Source: Tritrichomonas foetus (Eukaryota; Parabasalia; Tritrichomonadida; Tritrichomonadidae). From it: a stretch of DNA of 64,000 nucleotides. The stretch spans positions 43,271-107,270 of the forward strand of contig MLAK01000556.1 of assembly GCA_001839685.1 (NCBI GenBank), given 5' to 3'. Under the pieces are notes generated by a model. The model worked only from the letters and a program-made list of their open reading frames with translations. It ran no database searches and was not told the DNA's origin. Both the position numbers and the translations under genes were made by a program. Positions 54,124-63,808 of this stretch are shown here, in pieces (position 1 is the stretch's first letter; the number at the start of each line of letters is the position of its first letter).

Positions 54124-56323
54124 GTAAATGCCGTTCCAACTCACTCTTTTTCATTTTTTTTTTTTTTATTATCTTTATTTTCTAATTTCTTTATAGATTC
54201 CAAAATATCCCCAGCTATTTAGTTTGTGATGAATGCATTATGAGTGGTGGATTGATGAAGTTCATTGCTTGTTTAATAAAAAAATAATTTAGTATCGCTG
54301 TTTTGCCCAAGATGATGAAACTAAATTGGGTTATGATGACCAAACTTGGGATCAATTGATATTCAATTGTTTCAGAATTTAACATGGTAAACACCACAAT
54401 ACGATATAATACAACAGCATTAAAGTGTTCTCATTGATATGGTATAAGAACATTGTAACTCATATGAGAACATTGTAACTCATATGAGAACATTATAACT
54501 CATATGAGAACATCATATTTCATAAATAGCCTGTCAAGGCAGCAAACACATTCATTTCTCTGATTAGTACCATCACACTGTGTATATTTATGATCAATTT
54601 TTTTAGAATTGCTATTTCTTGAATTGAAATGTAGTTTTATTATCTTCATTAATATGAAACTACAAATATTCACAAAATTATCAAATTATATAATGTTAAT
54701 TTAAACAATAATTCTATTCAAGATAATGTGACATTTCCATTCTTCTTAATCACTCCTAAACAGCTGAAAAGACATGATTCTGCGATTATCATTTTATCGA
54801 TATAGAAATACATTAAAACGGAATTTATCATCTTTAATACCTCTCCATATATGGTGTTAAAGCTTAAGATTCTCCTAGAGTGAAGGAAAAGTGTGAAAAG
54901 ATCATGAAAAGATAACAATCTTTGGATTATCACTCATATGAGAAATAAGAAAGTATCAATCATTTATTACTCTATACCTTGTTGATAATCTCTTATTTTT
55001 TAGTCGATAATTTCCAAAGAAACCAGCTATTCGAAAAAATGGTTTATTTCATGAGTAGAATCAATATTCTAGGAAGAAATGTCATTTCCTTATTAATGAA
55101 TTCATGTAGGTCAAAAAATGTCTCACACGTATAAAGATATTCATAAGAAAAAAACGAAGTTTCCGGTATAAATTAGTTTCAATTGATTTTGAATTAACTC
55201 ATTGAAAATTAAAAAAGGATGATTATGCATACAAATTTTCAGACTAATAAATGTTCATATGCTTTTCAATTTTAAATGAAATCTATAGCACAAACAATAA
55301 ATCTAATTATTGTAGGTTTGGATGTTTCGGCATCACTAATAACAAACATACAATCGAGGAAACAATTAAAGAATCCAGAAAAACAGAGGCATTCATTGAA
55401 ACAATCTTGTGATATGATCTGGGCAGGTTATTATCATCAAAAATGACCGATTTTTGATTATTTGATACGATTAAAATAAGTAATCGGCATTGAAAAAGTT
55501 AGTTTTTTCAAAATTGGCAGATTAGAGAAAAAGTGATAATTCCTATCATCTTTTTTATTATATATTCAAATGAATTCAAATGGCAGGATTTTTATTTTAA
55601 TTTCCCGAATAGATTCAAAGTATTATTATTTTATTTTTAAATATGTTTGTAGAATGATGTTCTGCATAATTTCTGTGAAGAAATATAAGTATTTATATCC
55701 TTTCAATCAAAATATTTTCGTTTTTCATTTTCGATATGTTAAAAAATAGAAAAAATAATTATCTCACTTAATTCCATTTTTAACACTATTTTCTTAATGA
55801 AAAAATTTAATAATTATTTTATTAATTGATGAGTAGAAAAATATAAGAGGAAAATGAGTTTGAGCATTAGATATTGCTTATTATATAATTGAATAACGTG
55901 TTCTTTCAATATTGATATGATTCAATCAACTTTTTCATAAGAAGAATGTATTCAAATCAAAAGATGATTGTCTCTCAAATGAACCACCAGATAGATTCCA
56001 TAGAAAAACGCTAAAAATATATTTCAAACAACAATTTAGACCCTATCTGCTAATTTCATGAAATCTCAAAAGTTGTGAACGTATCGGGAGTATCGAGCAT
56101 TCACAATTTTTCTGATAACATTGAATAATCATTACAATCATCTATTGATTCAATGAAATTTTTCGGAAAAATAAATACAATTAACAATTAAAAAGTTTGA
56201 TGTTTTCTTGAATTTGTGAAATCTGATTTTTATTACCTCACAAAATATTGTGAGGACTAACTCTGAAAAAAATTGTGTTACGTATGATAAAATTATTATA
56301 ATTTTAGTTCACATACATTTTAT
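54124..56323. other. 2.2-kb intergenic region
   Basis: AT-rich with many stops. It holds a T14 run after PEPCK (~54152), the 20-bp tandem repeat at 54441-54514, and nothing else that could be supported. The upstream element AAAAAGTTTGA near 56190 is 130 bases from the next gene. Confidence 0.5.
54441..54514. repeat. 20-bp tandem repeat, ~3.7 copies
   Basis: Unit CATATGAGAACATTGTAACT. The first copy is degenerate (GGTATAAGAACATTGTAACT) and the last is partial. The copies are otherwise nearly identical, so the array is young. Confidence 0.9.
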
Positions 56324-58579
56324 ATGTCGTTGAAACAGTCTTGCGTCAACTCATCATTTAAGGCACTTCCATATTATCTTACTCAATGTTTCTGGATTAT
56401 TTATTTCGTTGCACCAATTATTATCGCTTATCTTTTCCCAAATAAAACTTCAATAGTGAGAATTGTTTCTCGTTCAATATTTCATGCATCAAACATTTTG
56501 AATTTAAATAATGAAAATATCAAAAACGCAGAAAACGCCAATACTCGATCGAAAATTTCGAACAAAAAGATATTAAACACAATTTGGAATACTTCGAACG
56601 ATCCATTTATATTTGCACATATATCAGATACGCACTTCAGCTCACTTAAAACAGAAAACAATGATGTTTTTAATATTGCGCTTGATTTATTGAATAGATG
56701 GAACCCTAAGTTTACTGTAAATAGTGGTGATCTCGTTGATAATCTTGACTCTATGAAAATGCCGGTTTTTGGCCAACAAGATGAAGATAGTTGGAAAATA
56801 TATCATAAAGTGTTTGAAAACTATTCAAATCCGCTTTTTGAGTGTGCTGGTAATCATGATATGTTTGGAGTTAAAGGAAGAACAAGTGAAGGCAATTATT
56901 TCACCCATTATTCACATTCTTTACAAGGAAGAAGATTTCAATCAGATGATGACTTTAAATTACAAGTTTTTGAATTCATAAATAATAATTCAAACAATAT
57001 AAACAATTACAACATTTTGAATGATAATAAGTTTCATGTGATTGCAATCAATCCTTTTGAATTTCCAACAGCACATTCATTAATGCTCTTATTTGCTAGT
57101 ATCGATAAAGAAATACTAGATCGTCTTGAAGATGCTCTGGATCAGTATCCAAATAGCATTGTCATGTCACATTACCCTGTTTTGGAATTCCATAGTGAGA
57201 AATCAAAGAAAGGACGAACATTCCAAGATATTATTGGATCAGAAGATGTTATGATTTATCTATCTGGTCATTCTCATCCAATTGATTGCACTTTACAGCA
57301 TCATGGAAAAGGAAACCTCGAAGTTATTGCACCATCAACCAGAAATGAATACAGACAATTCGGTATGGTTTCAATTGATAATGGAAACATTAGATGGTCT
57401 GTTGTAAATATGAATAATCCTTCAGATTTTATAGTCACTTATCCAATTCCAAAAGAACAACTAACTTTTCATTCAACATTTGATGACTTAACAAGTGAAA
57501 TCCGTGTTGTTAGTCTAAGCAAGAACACTGAAGCGAAAATTCATGTTCAAGTTTTGAAGAAATCTCCTGAAAGTTCTTTATCATCAAAATTATTAAATTC
57601 TATTACATCTACAAAATTATTCAAGTTTTATAGAATTCTCAAAGCAAAAGTATTATCAAAACCTGTAAAAACTTTAGAAATGGAGGAAATACTTAAATCT
57701 TATGCAATTGTTAAAGAAGATAACTTAAAATTTGATAGAGAATTTGATGGACATGCCTTATATTCCACTCCTTTAGGTATTACTGAGTATGGTGAATATA
57801 AAATCTACTTTACAGGTGATTTCGAATATGAATTTGATACAGTATTTAACACAAGTGTTGAAGTTGGTGGTGAAAATGAACCAGAACATGTTAGTGTTAT
57901 GTGGATGCTTTCATACATCTTTATTGTCGTTTGGATCTTTTTAGCTGTCATTGTTACACCACTTCCATTCACCTGTACATTCTTTGAAAAAGTTGAAGAT
58001 TGGATTGAAGGTATCAATACCGAAAGTTCATATTGGTTGTTTTCGATTTTCCTTGGATTCTTTGCTTGCAGAGCTCGAGTTCAAAGAGCACCAACTTTAG
58101 TTCGATTAATAGCCTTATTTGCTGTTTACTCAGTATTCTTTTTACCTTCACTTATCTTCGAAACAGAAGGCACTCTTGGATTCACATGGATATACGGAAT
58201 TTTCATTAACAATGTTTCTTATTATGCAGATTATGGAACATTTTATGGTCTCTTCTACTTAATGATTGTCTGCTTCCCAATGCTAATTTTAATTAGTAGT
58301 TTTGGTGTTAAAGAGTGGAATCTTTGGCTTCTTGGCGATTTAATTTTTGCCTTGATACCAATTGCAGGAATTCCATTTATATGCATTCGTGTTGCAATTC
58401 AAACATCTGGAAGATTCTATATCATATTTAGCCCACAATTTGTTATTCTCCCAATCCTTATTATCATTATGTTTATTGTATGGCGCATATTGGCCAATCG
58501 CAAGCCAAAATCGATTATGTCTGAAACTTCACTCGAAAATCCTCTAACTACTCAAATTGATACATCTGTTTATAAATGA
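56324..58579 (+). CDS. TMEM62-like membrane metallophosphoesterase
   Basis: 751 residues. A membrane helix near 12-35 anchors a calcineurin-type phosphoesterase domain at about 90-370. Metal-binding motifs occur in order: ISDTHF (~97), SGDLVDN (~131), CAGNHDMFG (~174), SHYP (~280) and SGHSHP (~314). A beta-rich region (~370-510) is followed by a block of 6-7 membrane helices (~525-725), and the tail is short and cytosolic. This order (phosphoesterase, beta domain, polytopic tail) is that of TMEM62, whose substrate is not established. All catalytic motifs are complete, so it is likely an active hydrolase facing the lumen or outside. ATG 56324 is the first in frame. Confidence 0.85.
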   Translation: MSLKQSCVNSSFKALPYYLTQCFWIIYFVAPIIIAYLFPNKTSIVRIVSRSIFHASNILNLNNENIKNAENANTRSKISNKKILNTIWNTSNDPFIFAHISDTHFSSLKTENNDVFNIALDLLNRWNPKFTVNSGDLVDNLDSMKMPVFGQQDEDSWKIYHKVFENYSNPLFECAGNHDMFGVKGRTSEGNYFTHYSHSLQGRRFQSDDDFKLQVFEFINNNSNNINNYNILNDNKFHVIAINPFEFPTAHSLMLLFASIDKEILDRLEDALDQYPNSIVMSHYPVLEFHSEKSKKGRTFQDIIGSEDVMIYLSGHSHPIDCTLQHHGKGNLEVIAPSTRNEYRQFGMVSIDNGNIRWSVVNMNNPSDFIVTYPIPKEQLTFHSTFDDLTSEIRVVSLSKNTEAKIHVQVLKKSPESSLSSKLLNSITSTKLFKFYRILKAKVLSKPVKTLEMEEILKSYAIVKEDNLKFDREFDGHALYSTPLGITEYGEYKIYFTGDFEYEFDTVFNTSVEVGGENEPEHVSVMWMLSYIFIVVWIFLAVIVTPLPFTCTFFEKVEDWIEGINTESSYWLFSIFLGFFACRARVQRAPTLVRLIALFAVYSVFFLPSLIFETEGTLGFTWIYGIFINNVSYYADYGTFYGLFYLMIVCFPMLILISSFGVKEWNLWLLGDLIFALIPIAGIPFICIRVAIQTSGRFYIIFSPQFVILPILIIIMFIVWRILANRKPKSIMSETSLENPLTTQIDTSVYK

Positions 58580-58980
58580 TATCATTAATTTTATTTGTTG
58601 CTTACCTATCATGTTATTAAACTATACTTAATACTATGTTTTTAAGATAATGTTTTTATGTTTTTTCATTTTTCTCTTTTTCCTAAAAACATACGATTAA
58701 TTTTAAATAATAAAGTGAAAAAACTCTCACATGAAGATCCATGACTAATCTTGAACATGAAATCAAACAACAAACATGAAATCAAACAACAAAAACAAAA
58801 TCAAACAACAAAAACATGAAATCAAACAACAAAAACGAAATCAAACAACAAAAACAAGATCAAACAACAAAAACGAAATCAAACAACAAAAACAAGATCA
58901 AACAACAAAAACAAAATCAAACAACAAAAATGGAAACAAACAACAAAAATAGAAAATCGTATTCGAATAACTTTAATTAA
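58580..58980. other. Convergent spacer with CAAACAACAAAAA array
   Basis: 401 bp between the 3' ends of the phosphoesterase and STPGR genes; the right half is the tandem array described separately. Confidence 0.6.
58754..58950. repeat. 18-20 bp tandem repeat, ~10 copies
   Basis: Unit ATCAAACAACAAAAACAA with variants (GATCAAAC, GAAATCAAAC, CATGAAATCAAAC). The + strand is nearly T-free within the unit, so its RNA would be unstructured. It lies between two convergent 3' ends. Confidence 0.9.
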
Positions 58981-59676
58981 TTAACACATTGATTTGATTT
59001 CATCTTTTAATGATTTCCTCTGAATTGCATTCTTCGGCTGCACACGTAGCTTTCCAGCCCATCTTTTCGGCTTTTTCAGCTGTGGAGTAGTGTTGTATTG
59101 CCCTGGTCCTGGCGCTTCCAAGTTCAACGACCAAACATCCCTTTCCGGCGTCTTCGGAATTGTAAAAACTGCACTTTTTGGCCGATTACAGTCAATTGGC
59201 GAGTATTGGCCTGGTCCGGGATTTTCTTCGTCAATATTTCTGAATACTACTCGATTTCCTATCGTCGGCGAGCACGGGGTGGGGGATGGAGGGAGATATG
59301 TTGGGGGCGGGACGTCGTTTACGGTAAAGAATCTGATATTATCGCGATTATGAATGGTTGTCTTTGGTCTGGTGAATGGCTCGAGAGGAAGAAATTCGAA
59401 TTCGCTAGTCATTGTCGAATAATCTGTTTCAGGCCTTTTCTGTATCGTATGCGGGATGTCAAGGTGGAGAGTTTTTGGGTCGATTTCATATGCCCCTGGT
59501 CCAGGAACCTCTTCGGGTGGCGGGGGAGGTTTCCTTGAACATCCTATCGTAATCGCTTTCCCATCTTGACCAAAAACGGCTAAATTTTTAGGGACATATC
59601 GAAAATTTCTGGTTGGGTGTCTTTCTTCGAGGTATCGTTTTTTCTCTTTGAATGTGAGTTTCCGAGATAGATCCAT
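58981..59676 (-). CDS. Sperm-tail PG-rich repeat (STPGR) flagellar protein
   Basis: 231 residues from ATG 59676; a TTG ten codons upstream is rejected. Three STPGR signatures are visible: PGPGAYEID (~80), NPGPGQYSPID (~155) and APGPGQYNTTP (~190), within a Pro-rich, low-complexity chain. STPGR proteins bind along microtubules or inside doublets in flagella and cytoskeletal arrays. Together with the dynein heavy chain it fits a multi-flagellated cell. There is no other domain. A reversed ACTTTTTGA element lies 57 bases upstream. The coding strand is richer in G+C than the adjacent spacer. Confidence 0.85.
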   Translation of the reverse strand: MDLSRKLTFKEKKRYLEERHPTRNFRYVPKNLAVFGQDGKAITIGCSRKPPPPPEEVPGPGAYEIDPKTLHLDIPHTIQKRPETDYSTMTSEFEFLPLEPFTRPKTTIHNRDNIRFFTVNDVPPPTYLPPSPTPCSPTIGNRVVFRNIDEENPGPGQYSPIDCNRPKSAVFTIPKTPERDVWSLNLEAPGPGQYNTTPQLKKPKRWAGKLRVQPKNAIQRKSLKDEIKSMC

Positions 59677-59732
59677 TTTTTTGTCAACGGACAAATTAGC
59701 ATTCAATTTCTAAGGATTATTTTTGATGATTT

Positions 59733-59748
59733 TTAACTTTTTGAATAA
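59733..59748 (-). promoter_or_regulatory. TTCAAAAAGTTAA element (STPGR gene)
   Basis: Reverse orientation of AACTTTTTGA, 57 bases upstream of ATG 59676. Confidence 0.4.
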
Positions 59749-60626
59749 TTACAACCATATGAATTGATCGTCCCAAATGAACGATTCCCTCTGATGAGCT
59801 GATTTCCCACAACACATTACTTTATTAACAGGTGATATGATTTATAGCATTTCATAATATCAGAAACGTTGTTTTAAATAAAATCATCAAAAATATTTTG
59901 AATATACATCATGTCATTAAATAAAGTTAGAGGTAGCATCTCCATAGTTTTTTATTCATTTTTTACATTTACAAACATCAGAATGTGAAATGATTTTAAC
60001 ATTGGATAATCATTTTTTTGCCATTGGAATATTTTTCTGAGTAAATGAGCCACAAATGAGACACTTTTGAGAGATTTTTCATATACTATCTCCATAGATA
60101 TTATATAATAAATTTCACCGAATATATCATTGATTAATTTTTAAATTTTTCAGAGTTAATGAGATTACATTAATGATGACAGAAAAGTGAATGGCTATGT
60201 CAGTTTTTCGGAAATAATGAAGCTTGATGGAAAAATTCAATTTTTCCTGATTCATTCTCGTTTGTAGTGATGTTAAAATCTACAAGAATTTCGGTAATTA
60301 GTATATTTTACAGTATGGCATAATTATGCAAATTACTCGTTCAGCATGATGATTTTTTCAAGTTCGGGGAAAATTTTAGAAAAAATTATTAATAGCATTT
60401 AAAAAGTTTTCTATCCAATCTTTTCAGAAGACTGTTGGTCAATGATTTCAAAGATATTGAGAGATTGTGTCGAATAAACAAATATTTCTAAGAAATTGAA
60501 CATTATTTCTATAGTTATTTTTTAAATCACCATTCTCAAAATTCTGTGTTTATTTACTTGAATTGATTTGTTCAATCTCAATTTTAAGAGGCTATGCAAT
60601 TCCATTGAAAATTTGAAATTCTCACT

Positions 60627-60641
60627 TAACTTTTTCAATAT
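60627..60641 (+). promoter_or_regulatory. TTAACTTTTTCAATA element (BTB gene)
   Basis: Forward orientation; the core ends 21 bases before ATG 60660, almost the same spacing as for the WD40 gene (23). Confidence 0.45.
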
Positions 60642-60659
60642 ATAATTCATCACCATAAA

Positions 60660-62021
60660 ATGAAAAAATCACTCGAACTGTCTCCTCAAGGACTTCAGAG
60701 AATTGCTGCACTTCAAGATGAATATTTCACATTCGAAATCAATTGTAACGAATATCGAGTCAACAAATCACTGGCTGTTTATATCTCACCAAAAATATCC
60801 CAAATGCTGAAATGCGATCCTACAGTTGATAGGCTCAACATTGACCTTATTGATGATTCCAATCTTTTCGATTATGTAATTGCATTAATGTCAGGCGAAA
60901 AAGTAATTTTAAATGATAAGAATTCCAAATTTCTTTACAATATTTCTGAAATCTTTGAAAACAAAGAATTAACAGAATCTATACTGAAATTAACAATTGA
61001 TAACAATGAATTAAATCTTGATAATGCTTTTTATAGATTGAATCAAAAATTAAACTTTCAAATTAACTGTGATGATGAAATTGAATACATATCGAGCCAC
61101 TTATATGAAATACAAGTCAAAGATCTCAAAGCAATTCCACCTGATACTTTACTCAGAATATTTAATCATGATAAGCTGAAAGTTGATAATGAAGCAATGC
61201 TTTTCTGTATGGTGAAGTATTTGATTGAAATAAATGGCGATGAATATAAAATTTTATTATCAACAATTATGGTTGAACATCTAGAAATTGAACAAATTAA
61301 TGAATTTCTGGAATTATGTGATGATTTCAAAATGTCAATGAATGTGAATGAATTTACTTCTAATCAAAATTTTAACATTTGGAAGAATATTTGCCAAAGA
61401 ATGCTCCTCAATAATAAAGTCATTAAAAATAATACTGATTCAATAAACAATCGTTATGTTGATCAACCAACAGTCATTTTAAACGATAGATCTGAATCAG
61501 TCCATCTTTACACAGATGAGCAACACTTCCGAGGAATAATTAATGAACTAACCCGTCAGGTTGGTGGAAATGTTCATCAAAACAAAGTTATTGAAATCAC
61601 TGCATCAAGCTATCATTCATCATCGCCGTTTCAAATCGCCGATTTTAACTGGAACTCCACATTTTGGTCAGCGAATCAACCAGAATCATGGATCAAGTTT
61701 GATTTTTTGGAGATGTCTGTAAAGTTATCAGGCTATACACTCAAAACAACAAGTGGTGGTGGCCAAGGCTACTATCATATGAAATCTTGGATAGTTGAAG
61801 GATCGAAAGATGGAATAGATTGGATTGAAATCGACCGACAAGAAGAAAATGACGACTTAAATTCTTCAGCAGCCATTAAAACTTATGAATGCCAAAATCA
61901 AGAGGAAGATTATCGATTTTTAAGAGTTAAAATGATTGGTCCTAATCATGGAAATAGTAATTATTTGGTTTTGACTAATATTGAGTTCTTCGGTTCATTG
62001 TTCACTTTTAATTCTAATTAA
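60660..62021 (+). CDS. BTB-BACK protein with C-terminal F5/8-type C (discoidin) domain
   Basis: 453 residues. A BTB/POZ-like fold is at about 20-115 (EYFTFEINCNEYRVNKSLAVYISPKISQ is the usual opening, with the later strands diverged). A BACK-like helical region spans about 125-230. A discoidin-like jelly roll at about 300-447 contains SWIKFDF and FEMSVKLSGYTLKT-type strands (here LEMSVKLSGYTLKT) and WIVEGSKDGIDWIEID. The BTB-BACK-F5/8C order is that of BTBD9 and is greatly expanded in trichomonads. BTB domains recruit CUL3 ubiquitin ligases; the discoidin part would choose the target. No signal peptide, so intracellular. Intact. Confidence 0.85.
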   Translation: MKKSLELSPQGLQRIAALQDEYFTFEINCNEYRVNKSLAVYISPKISQMLKCDPTVDRLNIDLIDDSNLFDYVIALMSGEKVILNDKNSKFLYNISEIFENKELTESILKLTIDNNELNLDNAFYRLNQKLNFQINCDDEIEYISSHLYEIQVKDLKAIPPDTLLRIFNHDKLKVDNEAMLFCMVKYLIEINGDEYKILLSTIMVEHLEIEQINEFLELCDDFKMSMNVNEFTSNQNFNIWKNICQRMLLNNKVIKNNTDSINNRYVDQPTVILNDRSESVHLYTDEQHFRGIINELTRQVGGNVHQNKVIEITASSYHSSSPFQIADFNWNSTFWSANQPESWIKFDFLEMSVKLSGYTLKTTSGGGQGYYHMKSWIVEGSKDGIDWIEIDRQEENDDLNSSAAIKTYECQNQEEDYRFLRVKMIGPNHGNSNYLVLTNIEFFGSLFTFNSN

Positions 62022-62711
62022 GTGAAAGAAAACGACTTTTGAGTCAAATGTGCGATTTGCTATTAAAAATAATGTAAAATAAAAAATCTTCTAGAAATAA
62101 AGTAATCTTTCTCATCCAAATGTGAATTTTTATTTTTCATGCTGACATATTCCCTTTTTAGTGATATGATTGATAATTAGATTTTATTCGAAAATATTAT
62201 ATTAGGAGTTGGGTAACTTGGTCATATAACGAATGAACAAAATTTTTATTCAATAATTTAGGAGATTTAGAAAGAATAAAGAAATTTTAGTAGATATTCA
62301 TTATTACTCATAATTTAGTCTTGTAAAAATGATTTTATAACGACTTGTTGTGAATTAAACACGAATCTTAATTTCTTTTGAATTCTCGAAATCTATAATT
62401 AACCACTCCATTTCAAAGAGATTTTATTTGTTATTTTAATCCTATTATTAATATCTGCAAAAGTGCATTGTTTAGTATTGTTAAATTTTTCCGACCATTT
62501 ATCTTTGAAAAATAGTGAATCTTTGAAAAAGTTTAATCATCTTTGAACTAAATCTTTGTCATTTGAAAAATTTTTACCGGTTTATTCACTTTTTGATAGA
62601 CATGCCTAATCTCACAAAATTTCTATGATGACGATCAATTAACTTTTTTTTCATAGGAATATTGTTTACATATTTACTTTTTGAATAAAATAAACTGTGT
62701 CGATAGAAAAC
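62022..62711. other. Intergenic spacer
   Basis: 690 bp, AT-rich. ACTTTTTGA is at 62676-62684, 28 bases before ATG 62712, with a second copy near 62588. No RNA gene or repeat seen. Confidence 0.5.
62676..62684 (+). promoter_or_regulatory. ACTTTTTGA element
   Basis: Forward orientation, 28 bases upstream of the ankyrin-family start. The fragment downstream therefore still has a plausible promoter. Confidence 0.4.
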
Positions 62712-63557
62712 ATGATGTTTTCATCTGATACTCTAGATTTTGGATTCGAAATACTTTTAAATGAAATTGAAATTCTTTCATATCTGCACAGATTATTATT
62801 TGACGTTATTGAATGCGATGAACCAGAATTTGAAGAAAAACAAAGTGATTTATTTTTATATTTGAACAATATTCCAATTGAAACAAATTTCAATGTTTAC
62901 GAAGCATTTATTCAGTTGTTAGTACATGCTTCTTTAATCAGACATTATTACCAATCCGTTTTTCAAAGAATTATTTCTATTTTAGATGAACTATTAAGAA
63001 AACATAATTTGAAGGAAGTTTTTCACCCATTAACTATTTTTAACGTTTTTGAAAAGAATAAGGTATTATTACTTCATCTTTATGAAAACAATATCATTGA
63101 TCTCTCCTTAATCATGAATGAAATTTGGGCATATGCTGATGAATCGCTTTTTCTTTACTTTGGGTATGAAATAATTAAAGAAAGCCCAAGTTTTTTCGAG
63201 GAAACAGTTGATTATTTACGCATTCGAAAATCAAAATATCAGTTTTATTATAATACAGATAAGCAAGAAGAATTTTTTTGTGGGAGAAAACATGGTCATT
63301 CTTTTGATAAACTTTCTAAAATAATTCAAAATGATGATATTGATTCCTTTATTTCCATTTATTTTTCACTAAAAAATGATTCGAATGAATCATTTGATTT
63401 AAACCAAAAAATTTATCCGCCTGCATGTGAATCGAATAAGGATATTCGAAATTTTAATCGTGGAATTAGTCTTTTAGAATATTCGATGGCTTTTGGATCT
63501 GTAAAAATATTTAAATATTTATGGATCCATAAGGTTGAGTATTCTAAAGCAAGTTAG
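62712..63557 (+). pseudogene. Ankyrin (DUF3447-type) protein, N-terminal fragment
   Basis: 281 residues from ATG 62712; an in-frame GTG five codons earlier is rejected. The sequence is the helical N-terminal region that precedes ankyrin repeats in the large trichomonad family, ending with the family's entry block (FNRGISLLEYSMAFGSVKIFKYLW). In full-length members the ankyrin repeats follow directly. Here the frame stops eight residues later, inside TTAGTAATAATAAG, where a short inverted-repeat element begins. The fragment has a promoter element and no internal stop, so it may be transcribed, but it lacks the binding repeats. Most likely it is a truncated gene copy. Family assignment is from pattern memory. 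Confidence 0.65.
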
Positions 63558-63563
63558 TAATAA

Positions 63564-63676
63564 TAAGAAGTGATTTTGGTACCTCCTGAAAATAATAAAA
63601 CTTTTTTGAAATCCCTCGCTCACGCTCGGTCTTTCCAAAAATCATTAATGTATTTTTATACCAAAATCACTTCTTA
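63564..63676. mobile_element. 113-bp miniature inverted-repeat element
   Basis: Perfect 18-bp inverted ends: TAAGAAGTGATTTTGGTA at 63564-63581 and its complement at 63659-63676. The interior includes a GC-rich core CCTCGCTCACGCTCGGTC (63614-63631) that contrasts with the AT-rich flanks. No ORF. It could be a MITE or a large hairpin at a gene end. Confidence 0.7.
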
Positions 63677-63683
63677 CTGATGA

Positions 63684-63790
63684 ATGAAAAAATATATGTA
63701 TGGTAATAAATGAAAATATAAATCAGCTAAACGATGAAAAAATATATGTATGGTAATAAATGAAAATATAAATCCGCTAAACGATGAAAA
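63684..63790. repeat. 50-bp direct repeat, 2 copies plus partial
   Basis: A unit starting GATGAAAAAATATATGTATG and ending GCTAAAC is present at about 63684-63732 and 63733-63782 with one difference (CAGCT/CCGCT); a third copy breaks off after GATGAAAA. Confidence 0.9.
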
Positions 63791-63808
63791 GGAGTTAGTA
63801 ATAATAAG

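Larger units (their letters stand above)
59677..60659. other. Divergent intergenic region
   Basis: 983 bp between the STPGR (-) and BTB (+) genes. Both ends have the promoter element (59733-59748 and 60627-60641). The middle is AT-rich with no coding or RNA signal. Confidence 0.5.
63552..63808. repeat. 16-bp direct repeats flanking a ~225-bp block
   Basis: AGTTAGTAATAATAAG occurs at 63552-63567 and again at 63793-63808. The first copy contains the stop codon of the ankyrin fragment. The block between holds an inverted-repeat element and a tandem 50-mer. This arrangement could be a duplication made when the block was inserted. Confidence 0.75.

Noticed and set aside
52364..54127. Long antisense and alternate frames within PEPCK (up to ~183 codons)
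   Set aside because: They are by-products of high GC3 in PEPCK; none has a family signature or a promoter.
54718..54933. 71-codon minus frame downstream of PEPCK
   Set aside because: No recognisable domain; one of many chance frames.
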